Source: Candidatus Villigracilis adiacens (GTDB lineage: Bacteria > Chloroflexota > Anaerolineae > Anaerolineales > Villigracilaceae). From it: a stretch of DNA of 64,000 bases. The stretch is taken from the NCBI GenBank assembly GCA_016703605.1, contig JADJBU010000002.1, positions 186,001 through 250,000 of the forward strand, read 5' to 3'. How positions within the stretch are numbered: the first letter of the stretch is position 1; each line of letters opens with the position of its first letter. The notes beneath the pieces are model-generated. The model searched no databases, was not told the DNA's origin, and saw only the letters and a program-made list of their open reading frames with translations. A program made the position numbers and the translations under genes. Shown piece by piece: positions 23,759 through 32,015 of this stretch.

Positions 23759-25912
23759 TCACTCATCCCCAATCGCATACAGCAGACCTTCATCGGTGGC
23801 AGCGTACAGCCTGCCGGAGACCAGCGCAACTCCTGAAACGCCAAGGCTGCCTTCGAGCGGCAGCGTCCATTTTGGGTCTTTGGCGCCCTTGCCCACTGCT
23901 GAACATTCGGCAACATCGGTCCGGGTTCCGCAAATATAAAAAACGAAATCCTCGTCCATGCCGCCCATGATGCTGGGACGGTAGGGAAACTGGGCGCGGT
24001 TGAGCATATTCCCTTTTTTATCGAGCCAGAGCAGGGCGCTGTCCTCCGCCCCTTCCCCGGCGTAATGCATCCACATGCCGCCATCCGAAAAAACGCCCGC
24101 CATGCCGGGAAAGCCAAAGAATGCCGCGCGCGACCATTCCATATAACTGCGCGGCTCGGCGGCATCCTCCAAATATTCCCAGCCGGTCATCTGGTTCTCG
24201 AACCTTGCAAAGAGCAGACCGCTCTGCCCCACCATATACTGCTCGGTGGCAGGCAGGGTTTCAAATTGCAATTTTCCCCCGCTTGCCGCGTCGACAATCG
24301 TATTGCGCAGAAAAACGAATTTCTCATCGGGGTCGAGAATTGGCGTAAACGTCACCCGGCGCGAAAATGCGGGGGTATCCCAAAGCAAAACCCCATCCAC
24401 CGATACCGCCCGGATGTTCCCGATCACAACATAATAGACAACATTATTATTCCCGATCACCGGTCCGGAGGTGGCTTCCAGACTGTCAGGCACATCGAGA
24501 TGCCAGCGTTCCCCGCCAGTGGGCGTGAAGGAAGTCAGTCCGCCGAGCATGTCTGAAACATAGACGTTACCCGCCGCGTCCAAGCCGGGCGCGCCAACAC
24601 CCGCGGCAGGGATGGATGCAGACCATTTCAACTCTCCGGCCGGGTCAACCGCGTGAAGCGCGCCGGTCTTCGAGAGGACGTAAACGCTTCCATCCGCGGC
24701 GACGGCGGGTCCGCCGGCGAAGCCTTGGGCGTCGCTGAAAGTCCACTCCACCCGCGGAGACCCCACCCCGGGGGCGTTCACGTAAAGCGTGGCAGACGGC
24801 GACCCATACTGACTCGACCATAAATGCCCGCCGGGAGAATTGGTCTGCTTGATCTGGGTTTCAGTCAGCGATTTGACCTGGGTGAAGACAAGAGCAAGCG
24901 CGGCAAAAGAGATAAACGCAGATACGCCAAACACAAAGGGATGCCTTTTTGCCCAGATTATTCTTTCCTGAATGTACCAACGCATTCGGAGTGTCAGATC
25001 GAAGAAGCGCGGCGAAGGCGACCCGGAGATGGCAACCCGCCGCAAACCTTCGCCCAGCAAATTGAATCCAAGCACGGTGACGAAGACGAATGTGCCCGAG
25101 GCGAACAACTTCCACGGGCTGACGTAAATATCTTCATTGACGCCCGAAAGCAATTGACCGAGTTCCGGCATCCCGCGTAAACGGGTGGCGGTCGTATCGC
25201 TGATCCAGACCCAGACCTCGCCGCCCACGTAATAGCCGAGGAATCCCAGCCCGGCGGTGAGCAAAATTGTGGAACTGATCTCCAACGCGAGCAGCATCCA
25301 CACATAGGGAAGCACAAGCCGTATGATATGGTTGAAGACGATGGTCCAGGCGCCCTGCCCCAACGCCCGGCTGGCTTCGATGAAGGATTGTTCGCGCGCC
25401 ACGCGTGTCTGTTCGCGGACGAGGCGGGCGGAGTCTGCCCAGCCGGTGACGGAAAGCCCGAGGACGAATCCCCATGGCTGCCAGGCATCGCCGGTAAGCG
25501 CAACGACCGCCAAAGCGACCAATAGCGTGGGAATCGAAAGCGCCGCGCTGATGAGTCCGTTTAGGAATGCGCCGAAAGCATTTTTATTCCACCCCGCCAG
25601 CAGTCCGATGGTCGTCCCAAGGACGAGGCGCAGGGCAGCCACGCAGCCGGTCAGGATCAGGGTTGGGCGCAGCGCCCACAAAACCTGACTCAACACATCG
25701 CGCCCCCAGCCGTCTGTGCCGAGCGGGTATTCGGGGTAGGTGAAGGGCGGGAAGGGCGCGGAGATAAATGTATCGTCCACCTGCATCACGCGCGTCTCTT
25801 CGAGCGGGTTATGCGGCGCGAGGCTGGGTCCGGCAAAGGCTACAGCGAGGGAAAAGCCCGCGATGAGCAACCCAAACGCGAGCGGAGGATTGAAGCGGCT
25901 TTTAGTCCGCAT
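23759..25912 (-). CDS. ABC transporter permease (DppC/OppC type) fused to a beta-propeller
   Basis: 717 residues. Residues 1-300 are a peptide/nickel-type permease: N-terminal helix, LGTDGWGRDVLSQVL, and the EAA loop (EASRALGQGAWTIVFNHII). A further helix at ~325-345 leads to a ~360-residue extracytoplasmic domain with repeats of the PQQ-like propeller type (AADGSVYVLSKTGALHAVDPAGELKW, LDAAGNVYVSDMLGGLTSF). Permeases of this family normally end after the helices. The upstream gene is the paired DppB-type permease, overlapping by 11 bp. No ATPase or binding protein gene adjoins, so energy supply must come from elsewhere. The propeller may act as a tethered ligand sensor, which is inference. 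Confidence 0.82.
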   Translation of the reverse strand: MRTKSRFNPPLAFGLLIAGFSLAVAFAGPSLAPHNPLEETRVMQVDDTFISAPFPPFTYPEYPLGTDGWGRDVLSQVLWALRPTLILTGCVAALRLVLGTTIGLLAGWNKNAFGAFLNGLISAALSIPTLLVALAVVALTGDAWQPWGFVLGLSVTGWADSARLVREQTRVAREQSFIEASRALGQGAWTIVFNHIIRLVLPYVWMLLALEISSTILLTAGLGFLGYYVGGEVWVWISDTTATRLRGMPELGQLLSGVNEDIYVSPWKLFASGTFVFVTVLGFNLLGEGLRRVAISGSPSPRFFDLTLRMRWYIQERIIWAKRHPFVFGVSAFISFAALALVFTQVKSLTETQIKQTNSPGGHLWSSQYGSPSATLYVNAPGVGSPRVEWTFSDAQGFAGGPAVAADGSVYVLSKTGALHAVDPAGELKWSASIPAAGVGAPGLDAAGNVYVSDMLGGLTSFTPTGGERWHLDVPDSLEATSGPVIGNNNVVYYVVIGNIRAVSVDGVLLWDTPAFSRRVTFTPILDPDEKFVFLRNTIVDAASGGKLQFETLPATEQYMVGQSGLLFARFENQMTGWEYLEDAAEPRSYMEWSRAAFFGFPGMAGVFSDGGMWMHYAGEGAEDSALLWLDKKGNMLNRAQFPYRPSIMGGMDEDFVFYICGTRTDVAECSAVGKGAKDPKWTLPLEGSLGVSGVALVSGRLYAATDEGLLYAIGDE

Positions 25913-26888
25913 TTGCGCCTCCGTGGGGGTGGGTTTGCAATCTTGGGTCGGAGAAATAAGTCAGAATTCCGGCGAGGGTATTGGAAATGATCAGCGCGGC
26001 TCCGAGGGCTGTGACCACGGTTGCCACCGTCGGCGCGTGAAGGTATGAAGACGGCAGGACGCCGCTTGCGATGGTGACCGTCTGCGGCGGCTGGATGGAA
26101 AGCGCCAACTGCCTGCCCAGCCCGGGCCAGCCGAACAGCCACTCCACGAGGATCAATTCGCCGATCATCAAACTGATGGAGGATGCGATGACTTGCAGCA
26201 TCGGCACGAAGATATTCCGCAATGCCGTTTTGACCTTGACCATGCGCCACGAATGACCCAGCCCGCGCGCAACGGTGACGTAGGTTTTATTGAATTCGTC
26301 GGTCAACAGCGAGGCGGACATTTGCGCGATCTGCAAGGTGGGGCGGAAGGATAGCGCGACGACCGGGAAGACCAGGTGCGCATCCCAGCCGAAGCCGCCG
26401 AGCGGGAAGGGCAGGTCGCCTTTGCTGGATGGGGAAAGGAAGAGGTACAGGACCGAGATCGTAATCAGCGCCGCGCCGACATAAAACCCGGGCATTGCCA
26501 GGCTCATGGTGGAGAGCGGAATCAACCAGCGGCTGACCCGCGGCGGCTCGGTCTTGGCGGCTTGCAACCCGAGGAAAAGCCCCAGTGCGAGGCTGACGGT
26601 GAAAGCAATGGACAATAAACCGAGGCTGGCACCGGCGGCGGTTTCGAGCATGTCCAACACGGTCAGACCGGCAGCGGAGGGCATCTCGGCGGGGTTGCCG
26701 CTCAATACCCCCTGAATGTATTCATTGTAAAAAGGGAAAACAGGCAGGACTTCCTCCTGCCTGGTAAAGATCGGGTTGTTTTCAAGTTGGGCGTACCGCC
26801 CGTAATGGGCATATGCAAACGCTGCGAAGTTAACCCCGAAGATGAGAATGAGCATCCCCGCCACGCGGCGCATGATGAAGGCAACCAT
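25902..26888 (-). CDS. ABC transporter permease (DppB/OppB type)
   Basis: 328 residues from ATG 26888. Six helices; it begins with the family's typical FIMRRVAGMLILIFGVNFAAF and has the EAA-type loop (TVARGLGHSWRMVKVKTALRNIFVPML). It forms the transmembrane pair with the downstream permease-propeller fusion. Substrate unknown; the family moves peptides, nickel, sugars or opines. Confidence 0.85.
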   Translation of the reverse strand: MVAFIMRRVAGMLILIFGVNFAAFAYAHYGRYAQLENNPIFTRQEEVLPVFPFYNEYIQGVLSGNPAEMPSAAGLTVLDMLETAAGASLGLLSIAFTVSLALGLFLGLQAAKTEPPRVSRWLIPLSTMSLAMPGFYVGAALITISVLYLFLSPSSKGDLPFPLGGFGWDAHLVFPVVALSFRPTLQIAQMSASLLTDEFNKTYVTVARGLGHSWRMVKVKTALRNIFVPMLQVIASSISLMIGELILVEWLFGWPGLGRQLALSIQPPQTVTIASGVLPSSYLHAPTVATVVTALGAALIISNTLAGILTYFSDPRLQTHPHGGANAD

Positions 26889-26912
26889 GATGAGGATGAT
26901 AACATAGCAGGC

Positions 26913-26990
26913 ATGGAGTCGAAAGCGGCGCAGTGATGGCGCCAACGGCGCCACGACATCTCCCGACTTTCGACTCCAATGTCGGGAGCG
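26913..26990 (-). repeat. Double-hairpin repeat (copy 3)
   Basis: On the minus strand GGAGTCGAAAG ... CTTTCGACTCC forms an 11-bp stem around GTCGGGAGATG and a GGCGCC/GGCGCC stem. The second unit matches the copies at 4625 and 47215; the TCCT hairpin is missing here. It lies upstream of the permease operon, next to a transposase remnant. Confidence 0.65.
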
Positions 26991-27046
26991 TAATGCCTCA
27001 AGTTAAAATGTTACTTTGGAGGGTAACGTTGCCTCAAGAAGAAATG

Positions 27047-27421
27047 TTACCGAGAAATCTTCCAAAGTTTAGCGATTTTCAGGTCAATCTGGCGGCGCAG
27101 TTGCGCCGGATTGAGATGGATGTACAAATTCATCAGCTGTGCTTTGGTCTCTAAAGCAATGTCATTATGTTCCAGAACACGCTGATAGGGCGTCTTGGCA
27201 GTGTCATACCGTTTGATAGTTCGGTTGCCAATGTGTTCCTTAGCGATCAACTTGAAGGAGGGTAGAAAGAAGTTGATGTAGAGGCGCAAATCGTCATAAA
27301 TGCTTTCGAGGATGGCAAGTTCCTGCTGGGTTTCCCAGCGGTCATAGCCAACGGTATGGCGGACGACGGACCAATTCTTCTGTTCGACATGCGCCTGGTC
27401 GTTCTTTTTGTAAGGGCGGAG
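27047..27421 (-). pseudogene. Remnant of a DDE (integrase-core) transposase, C-terminal end
   Basis: About 124 residues start at RPYKKNDQAHVEQKNWSVV, the segment holding the catalytic Glu of integrase-core transposases, and run through YDDLRLYINFFLPSFKL and KTPYQRVLEH. The N-terminal two thirds, with both catalytic Asp residues, are missing. The frame is broken where the dispersed-repeat sequence GAGCGCTCAAAGTTTGTTA (27430-27450) begins. It cannot be active. The IS family is not certain. Confidence 0.75.
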
Positions 27422-27423
27422 TC

Positions 27424-27452
27424 CAAATAACAAACTTTGAGCGCTCCTGCCC
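27424..27452 (-). repeat. Fragment of the dispersed repeat (AAAGTTTGTTATTTGGACT)
   Basis: GAGCGCTCAAAGTTTGTTATTTGGACTCC on the minus strand is the same sequence that opens the copy at 59455-59550. Here it abuts the broken transposase, marking the breakpoint. Confidence 0.6.
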
Positions 27453-28337
27453 CTACTTGTTTTCGGTCCATGCCTGCGCATACCACTTTAGATAGTCTGG
27501 GACGCGCAAACCCCAGTACGTCTCCGAATGGTCTCCGGAGAGAAAGTGGAATTCGTGCGGAATCTGGTGGCGGGTGAGCATCCGTTCGAATTCAAGGATG
27601 CTTTTCAGTTCGCGGTCATTATCGCCTGCATCCACCCAGATGCGCGGGCGCAGGTCTTCGGGGATGGCAAGCGCCCGTTTTTCCACGATAAAACCATCAC
27701 CGGTGAATATTGCCGGGGAATGGAATCCGAGGGAGCCAAACAAGCGCGGATTCGTGAAGCCGAGTTCCGCCGTCCAGCCGCCGCCGCGTGAGAGTCCGCC
27801 GAGGGCGCGGTTTTCACGGTTCGGGATGGTGCGATAGGTTGCGTCGATGTAGGGGACCAGGGCGCCGACGAGTCGGTCGCCGAAGCCGGGCCCGTAATCC
27901 GAGTTCCAATAGCGGTCGTCTGGAAAGACAACGATGAAGGGAACGCCCGCGCCTGAAGCGAACATTGCGTCCATTGCCTGGGGGACGCCCAGCCGCACCC
28001 ATTGGTCGTCGGTATACGTCTGCCCGTGGAGAAGGTAGAGGACGGGGTAGCGCAGGTCGGTCAACTCGGAGTAACAGGGCGGGAGATAGATCAGGTATTC
28101 TTGTGGCGGGATAGTGGCGTTGACGACTCCCTGCTCTACTTTGCCAGGCTGGGTGAGGCAGGTCAACGGTGTGGGTGTGGCGGTCGGCGGGACCGGGCTT
28201 GGGGTAAATGTCGCGGTTGGGGATGGGGGAGGGGTCGAAGTTGCGGTGGGCGAAAGGCTCTGGGAGGGGGAACAGGCTGAAATTCCGATCAGAAGCGCGA
28301 CGGAAGCCGTAGTGAAGATTGCTTGACGGGGATTCAT
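27453..28337 (-). CDS. Putative esterase, lipoprotein
   Basis: 294 residues from ATG 28337. A lipoprotein signal ends in LIGISAC, followed by a Thr/Pro/Ser linker. The rest is an alpha/beta-hydrolase of the esterase-D family: YPVLYLLHGQ with the oxyanion region, nucleophile Ser in GGLSRGG, Asp in DAGDND, and His in SGDHSETYW. The whole triad is present. It probably hydrolyses an ester at the cell surface. Substrate unknown. Confidence 0.85.
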   Translation of the reverse strand: MNPRQAIFTTASVALLIGISACSPSQSLSPTATSTPPPSPTATFTPSPVPPTATPTPLTCLTQPGKVEQGVVNATIPPQEYLIYLPPCYSELTDLRYPVLYLLHGQTYTDDQWVRLGVPQAMDAMFASGAGVPFIVVFPDDRYWNSDYGPGFGDRLVGALVPYIDATYRTIPNRENRALGGLSRGGGWTAELGFTNPRLFGSLGFHSPAIFTGDGFIVEKRALAIPEDLRPRIWVDAGDNDRELKSILEFERMLTRHQIPHEFHFLSGDHSETYWGLRVPDYLKWYAQAWTENK

Positions 28338-28370
28338 TCTCCGCATTATACTCGGCAGGCTTTATTACAT

Positions 28371-28922
28371 CGGGGCGTGGCGCAGCGTCGGAGACGGAGC
28401 TAGCGCGTGGCGCTGATAGCGCCAAGGTCGCAGGTTTGAAGCGTCTTGGCGTAAGATTGAAAAGTCGAAGTTAATTATCGGGGCGTGGCGCAGGTCGGGG
28501 AGGGGGGATAGCGCCCGCTGGCAGTTATAGGGCGGCGCATCGGAGCGGCGGCGATAGCGCCAAGGTCGCAGGTTTGAAGCGTCTTGGCGTAAGATTGAAA
28601 AGTCGAAGTTAATTATCGGGGCGTGGCGCAGCGTCGACGGAGCAGCGCGTGGCGATAGCGCCAGGTCGCAGGTTTGAGCTCTGGCGTAATGAAAGTCGTT
28701 AATTATCGGGGCGTGGCGCAGCGTCGGAGACGGAGCTAGCGCGTGGCGCTGATAGCGCCAAGGTCGCAGGTTTGAAGCGTCTTGGCGTAAGATTGAAAAG
28801 TCGAAGTTAATTATCGGGGCGTGGCGCAGCGTCGGAGACGGAGCTAGCGCGTGGCGCTGATAGCGCCAAGGTCGCAGGTTTGAAGCGTCTTGGCGTAAGA
28901 TTGAAAAGTCGAAGTTAATTAT
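28371..28922 (+). repeat. Tandem array of five tRNA-Pro-like 5' units
   Basis: Five head-to-tail units of 108, 138, 90, 108 and 108 bp begin at 28371, 28479, 28617, 28707 and 28815. Each opens with CGGGGCGTGGCGCAG, the first 15 nt of the tRNA-Pro at 28923, keeps GCTAGCGCG, and has a GCAGGTTTGAA like the T-arm but no matching acceptor 3' strand. Each has the hairpin TGGCGC-TGATA-GCGCCA in place of the anticodon arm and ends with a 27-nt AT-rich spacer. The third unit has scattered 1-3 nt deletions. The array runs straight into the functional tRNA. Confidence 0.85.
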
Positions 28923-28997
28923 CGGGGCGTGGCGCAGTCCGGCTAGCGCGCTTGCTTTGGGAGCAAGAGGCCGCAGGTTCGAATCCTGTCGCCCCGA
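28923..28997 (+). tRNA. tRNA-Pro (TGG)
   Basis: The acceptor CGGGGCG pairs with CGCCCCG. The anticodon stem CTTGC/GCAAG closes the loop TTTGGGA with anticodon TGG. The T-arm is GCAGG-TTCGAAT-CCTGT. All arms are intact, in contrast to the array units before it. CCA is not encoded. The GIY-YIG reading frame is open through its 3' half. Confidence 0.93.
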
Positions 28998-28998
28998 C

Positions 28999-29250
28999 TT
29001 GTTTTACATCTACATTCTTCACAGTCAAGACCTACAGCGATATTATGTCGGATCAACGGCGGATGTAACACGACGCCTTGAAGAGCATAATGCTGGCAAG
29101 TCCAAGTCGACGCGCGCGGGTGCGCCTTGGAAATTGGTCCATACCGAATCGTTTGAAACTCGTTCTGATGCCATGCTTCGCGAGCGAAAAATCAAATCAC
29201 GCGGTATTGGACGGTATCTTTCGGATATTGGACTCCCTTCATCCGGCTAG
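28999..29250 (+). CDS. GIY-YIG nuclease family protein abutting tRNA-Pro
   Basis: 83 residues if it starts at TTG 28999, two bases after the tRNA 3' end; the frame stays open back to 28957 inside the anticodon arm. It has the GIY-YIG core: YIYILHSQ, then YYVGSTADVTRRLEEHNAG, with the catalytic Arg (RRL) and, further on, LRERKIKSRGIGRYLSDIG with the metal Glu. There is no ribosome site apart from the tRNA itself. The stop codon TAG lies in the GGCTAGCGC of a tRNA-Pro relic just downstream. Such nucleases cut DNA and some are homing enzymes; linkage to the tRNA suggests a tRNA-seated mobile cassette. Confidence 0.8.
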   Translation: MFYIYILHSQDLQRYYVGSTADVTRRLEEHNAGKSKSTRAGAPWKLVHTESFETRSDAMLRERKIKSRGIGRYLSDIGLPSSG

Positions 29251-29303
29251 CGCCAAGTCCGCAGGTTCCCCATTGAGGGGCAGGCGAATCCTGCCGCCCC
29301 GAC
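29238..29303 (+). pseudogene. tRNA-Pro relic with hairpin insert in the T-arm
   Basis: CCGGCTAGCGC (D-arm) is followed, after loss of the anticodon arm, by TCCGCAGGTTC, an insert carrying CCCCATTGAGGGG, and GAATCCTGCCGCCCCGAC. The flanks match the tRNA-Pro at 28923. The insert splits the T-loop between TTC and GAA. The same hairpin is in every unit of the tRNA-Ser array at 51745-52334. Confidence 0.8.
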
Positions 29304-29308
29304 AGACT

Positions 29309-29358
29309 CAAGAGGCACGGAGACATAACCATTTCAGTTATGTGTTACGCGCCTCTTG
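29309..29358. other. Nested hairpin after the tRNA relic
   Basis: The outer stem CAAGAGGC / GCCTCTTG encloses an inner stem ACATAAC / GTTATGT with a 7-nt loop. There is no T-run. It may be the 3' end structure of the tRNA/GIY-YIG cassette. Confidence 0.45.
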
Positions 29359-29436
29359 CGATTTAAGGTGTGTTAAAATTAAATTCACTCACCTGCGCTG
29401 AAATCGCGCAAGGCGGGCAAACTCAAAGGATTTTCC

Positions 29437-29739
29437 ATGGCAAAAAAGATAGACGGCGTTATCGAATCGGTTCGTTACAAAAATGGTCAGATCGCGGCGG
29501 TGCGCGCCTACGAACGGCGCGGCGCGGCATTTTCAGACCGTCTGTTGCTCGACCGCAAAACCCTGCTCGAGCGACTCCAGCAGGGAAAGCGTTTTGTCTC
29601 CGGCTCGCGTGAGGAATTGATGGCGGGCACTTTCACCCCCGCAAAACCCATCCTGCTCGTCAAAACGGATGGGCAGGAATACATCGCCACACGCGAAAAC
29701 GCGGCAAATGACGAACTTGAAGGCGTTGCTCTTTTTTAG
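29437..29739 (+). CDS. Conserved-looking hypothetical protein, 100 aa
   Basis: A soluble protein beginning MAKKIDGVIESVRYKNGQIAAVRAYERRG, rich in beta-strands and basic residues. No family is recognised. It is followed after 9 bp by a tail-anchored protein on the same strand, so they may form one operon (29437-31963) with a glycosyltransferase and rnhB. Confidence 0.6.
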   Translation: MAKKIDGVIESVRYKNGQIAAVRAYERRGAAFSDRLLLDRKTLLERLQQGKRFVSGSREELMAGTFTPAKPILLVKTDGQEYIATRENAANDELEGVALF

Positions 29740-29748
29740 GTATCCGGC

Positions 29749-30621
29749 ATGAAGGTTATCGATAGAACCCCCCTGCAAGACCCGCAAGGCAACATCAACC
29801 CCATCGCCCGCGTTCAGGGAACCCTGACCTACGGGTTGAACTGGTTTCCCGAACTGGAAGCCCAAAAGAAGATCATCAACCAGTTGGACCGCCTGCTGGA
29901 CAAAGGGTTTGTGATGATCCGCAATTTAAACCTGCCAGACAGCGAAATCTTCATCCCCATCATCCTGATCGGACCCGGCTCCTTCAACGTCATCTTCGTC
30001 ACCCCGGTCAAGGGACATTTCCAGGTCAAAGGGGTGGAATGGAACACACTCAGCGACAAGGGAGATGCGACCCCCGCAAAACGAAACCCGATCGACCTGC
30101 TCGTAAAACTAACGCGAGCCGTCCAAAAATACCTGCAAATCCACAAGATCAACGTATCTGTGCCGATCGAACCGGTATTGATCGCCAGCGACCCCGGCGC
30201 GAACATCGAATCGTCGCAGCCCGCCGTTCGGGTCGTGCGCAGCGACGCCGTCAAGCCGTTTGCCGCTTCACTAAACTCAGCCAGCCCCATCCTGCGCGCC
30301 GAACAAGCCCTGGCGCTCGCAGACCTGATCATCGACCCCCAGCCCCTGGTGGAAAAAAAAACCGCCCCCCCCTCAGCGCAGACGGAAAAACCCCTCTCGC
30401 GGGCGCAGGCAATATTCAAGGCATCTTCCGAAGGCGCCAGCCAGCCGCAGACTCTTCAATCGCTGCCAAAAGCCAGCCCGGCAAAACCGGCGCCCTCCCA
30501 GCCAGCCCGAAAAAAACGAACCGGCATCACCGGCATACAAATGCTCATCCTGGCGGCAATGGGGTTGCTCGGCTGCTGCGTCATGGGCGGACTCGCCTAC
30601 TTCCTTTTCTTCCTAAACTGA
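29749..30621 (+). CDS. Hypothetical tail-anchored protein, NERD-like region
   Basis: 290 residues. The N-terminal ~150 residues (LIGPGSFNVIFVTPVKGHFQVKGVEWN...) recall the NERD nuclease-related fold, though the catalytic residues are not clear. A low-complexity Pro/Ala/Ser linker follows. The C-terminus is one membrane helix (MLILAAMGLLGCCVMGGLAYFLFF), so the protein is tail-anchored facing the cytoplasm. The NERD assignment is tentative. Confidence 0.6.
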   Translation: MKVIDRTPLQDPQGNINPIARVQGTLTYGLNWFPELEAQKKIINQLDRLLDKGFVMIRNLNLPDSEIFIPIILIGPGSFNVIFVTPVKGHFQVKGVEWNTLSDKGDATPAKRNPIDLLVKLTRAVQKYLQIHKINVSVPIEPVLIASDPGANIESSQPAVRVVRSDAVKPFAASLNSASPILRAEQALALADLIIDPQPLVEKKTAPPSAQTEKPLSRAQAIFKASSEGASQPQTLQSLPKASPAKPAPSQPARKKRTGITGIQMLILAAMGLLGCCVMGGLAYFLFFLN

Positions 30622-30630
30622 CAGACCGCG

Positions 30631-31362
30631 TTGAACAAACCATTCCTTTCCATCATCATCCCCGCCCATAACGAGGAAAACCGGCTGCCCCGCACACTGG
30701 AGGAGATTTTTTCATTCCTCGAAAAACAAAACTACCCGAGCCAGGTGATCGTTGTCGAAAACGGCAGTTCAGATAAAACCCTCGAAATTGCAAACGACTT
30801 TGCAAAAAAACATCCCAGCCTGACAGTCATCCACGAAGAACGCAGCGGCAAGGGCAGCGCCATTCGCCGCGGCGTGATTGCAGCGCAGGGCGAATACCGA
30901 TTCATCTGCGACGCCGACCTCTCCATGCCGATAGACGACCTGCCCAAATTCCTCCCGCCCGCCGTCGAACATTTCGACATCGCCATCGGCTCGCGCGAAG
31001 CGCCCGGCTCCATCCGCTACAACGAACCCTCCTATCGCCACATCGGCGGACGCGCCATCAACCTCGTCATCCGAGCCTTGATCCTGCCGGGGTTGAACGA
31101 CACCCAATGCGGCTTCAAGTGCTTCCGCGCCGAAACCACCATCGAACTCTTCCAAAAACAAACCCTCACCGGCTGGTCCTTCGACATCGAGCTGCTCTAC
31201 CTTGCCCGCCGCAAAAAACTGCGCATCCGCGAAATCCCCATCCGCTGGCGCTTCGACCCCGACAGCAAAGTCAGCGCCTTGCGCGACGCCCTGCGCATGA
31301 TCGGCGACATCTTCCGCATACGCCTCAACCAATTGCGCGGCGTGTATGACGCAAAACCCTGA
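30631..31362 (+). CDS. Family 2 glycosyltransferase (dolichyl-P-glucose synthase like)
   Basis: 243 residues from a TTG start at 30631. The GT-A fold begins with LSIIIPAHNEENRLP; the DxD-type motif is CDADLSMP, and the segment TQCGFKCFRAE is typical of enzymes that transfer a sugar to a polyprenyl phosphate. There is no C-terminal membrane domain, so it acts at the cytoplasmic face. The end overlaps the rnhB start by 17 bp. Confidence 0.85.
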   Translation: MNKPFLSIIIPAHNEENRLPRTLEEIFSFLEKQNYPSQVIVVENGSSDKTLEIANDFAKKHPSLTVIHEERSGKGSAIRRGVIAAQGEYRFICDADLSMPIDDLPKFLPPAVEHFDIAIGSREAPGSIRYNEPSYRHIGGRAINLVIRALILPGLNDTQCGFKCFRAETTIELFQKQTLTGWSFDIELLYLARRKKLRIREIPIRWRFDPDSKVSALRDALRMIGDIFRIRLNQLRGVYDAKP

Positions 31363-31963
31363 CCTCTTCCACGAAAAAGAATTATGGCAGGCATTCCCCC
31401 TCATTGCAGGATTGGATGAAGCGGGACGCGGCGCCCTCGCCGGACCTGTCTGCGTCGGGACGGTGATCCTGCCCCGCAAACATCCGCATCTTCTCCGCGC
31501 CTTGAGCCGGGCACGCGACTCCAAACAGTTAACTCCCCGTCAGCGCACCGACCTCGTTCCCCTCATCCAACAGATTGCCCTCGCACACGGAATCGGATTC
31601 GCCCCCAGCGAAGAAATAGACCGACTGGGAATCGTACCCGCCACCCGTCTGGCTGCGAGCCGCGCTCTTGAATCCATCCACATCCTGCCAGATTACCTGC
31701 TGACCGACTTCCGTCTCGAACTCCCCGAACTCGACATTCCCCAAACCGCCATCGTCAAAGGCGACGCGCGTTCGCTGAGCATTGCCTGCGCCTCGATCCT
31801 CGCCAAGACCGCCCGCGATGAATTCATGCGCGGATTGGACGGGGAATACCCGCAATATCATTTCGCGCGCCACAAGGGCTATGGGACTTTACTTCACCGA
31901 AAAAAGATTCTCGAACTCGGTCATTCCCCCGTTCATCGAAAGACATTTCAAATTAAAAAGTGA
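31346..31963 (+). CDS. rnhB: Ribonuclease HII
   Basis: 205 residues. The signature LIAGLDEAGRGALAGPV carries the first Asp and Glu of the active site; further acidic residues are in LLTDFRL and ARDEF. It removes ribonucleotides from DNA and RNA primers. It overlaps the upstream glycosyltransferase gene, suggesting translational coupling. Confidence 0.93.
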   Translation: MTQNPDLFHEKELWQAFPLIAGLDEAGRGALAGPVCVGTVILPRKHPHLLRALSRARDSKQLTPRQRTDLVPLIQQIALAHGIGFAPSEEIDRLGIVPATRLAASRALESIHILPDYLLTDFRLELPELDIPQTAIVKGDARSLSIACASILAKTARDEFMRGLDGEYPQYHFARHKGYGTLLHRKKILELGHSPVHRKTFQIKK

Positions 31964-32015
31964 CGGGGCCGTCCACCAGAACGGACGACGGTTGCCTACA
32001 AAATTCACCAGTGGT

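Noticed and set aside
28371..28922. Several extra tRNA genes
   Set aside because: Units match tRNA-Pro only in the 5' acceptor strand, D-arm and part of the T-arm; no 3' acceptor strand pairs and the anticodon arm is replaced by another hairpin.
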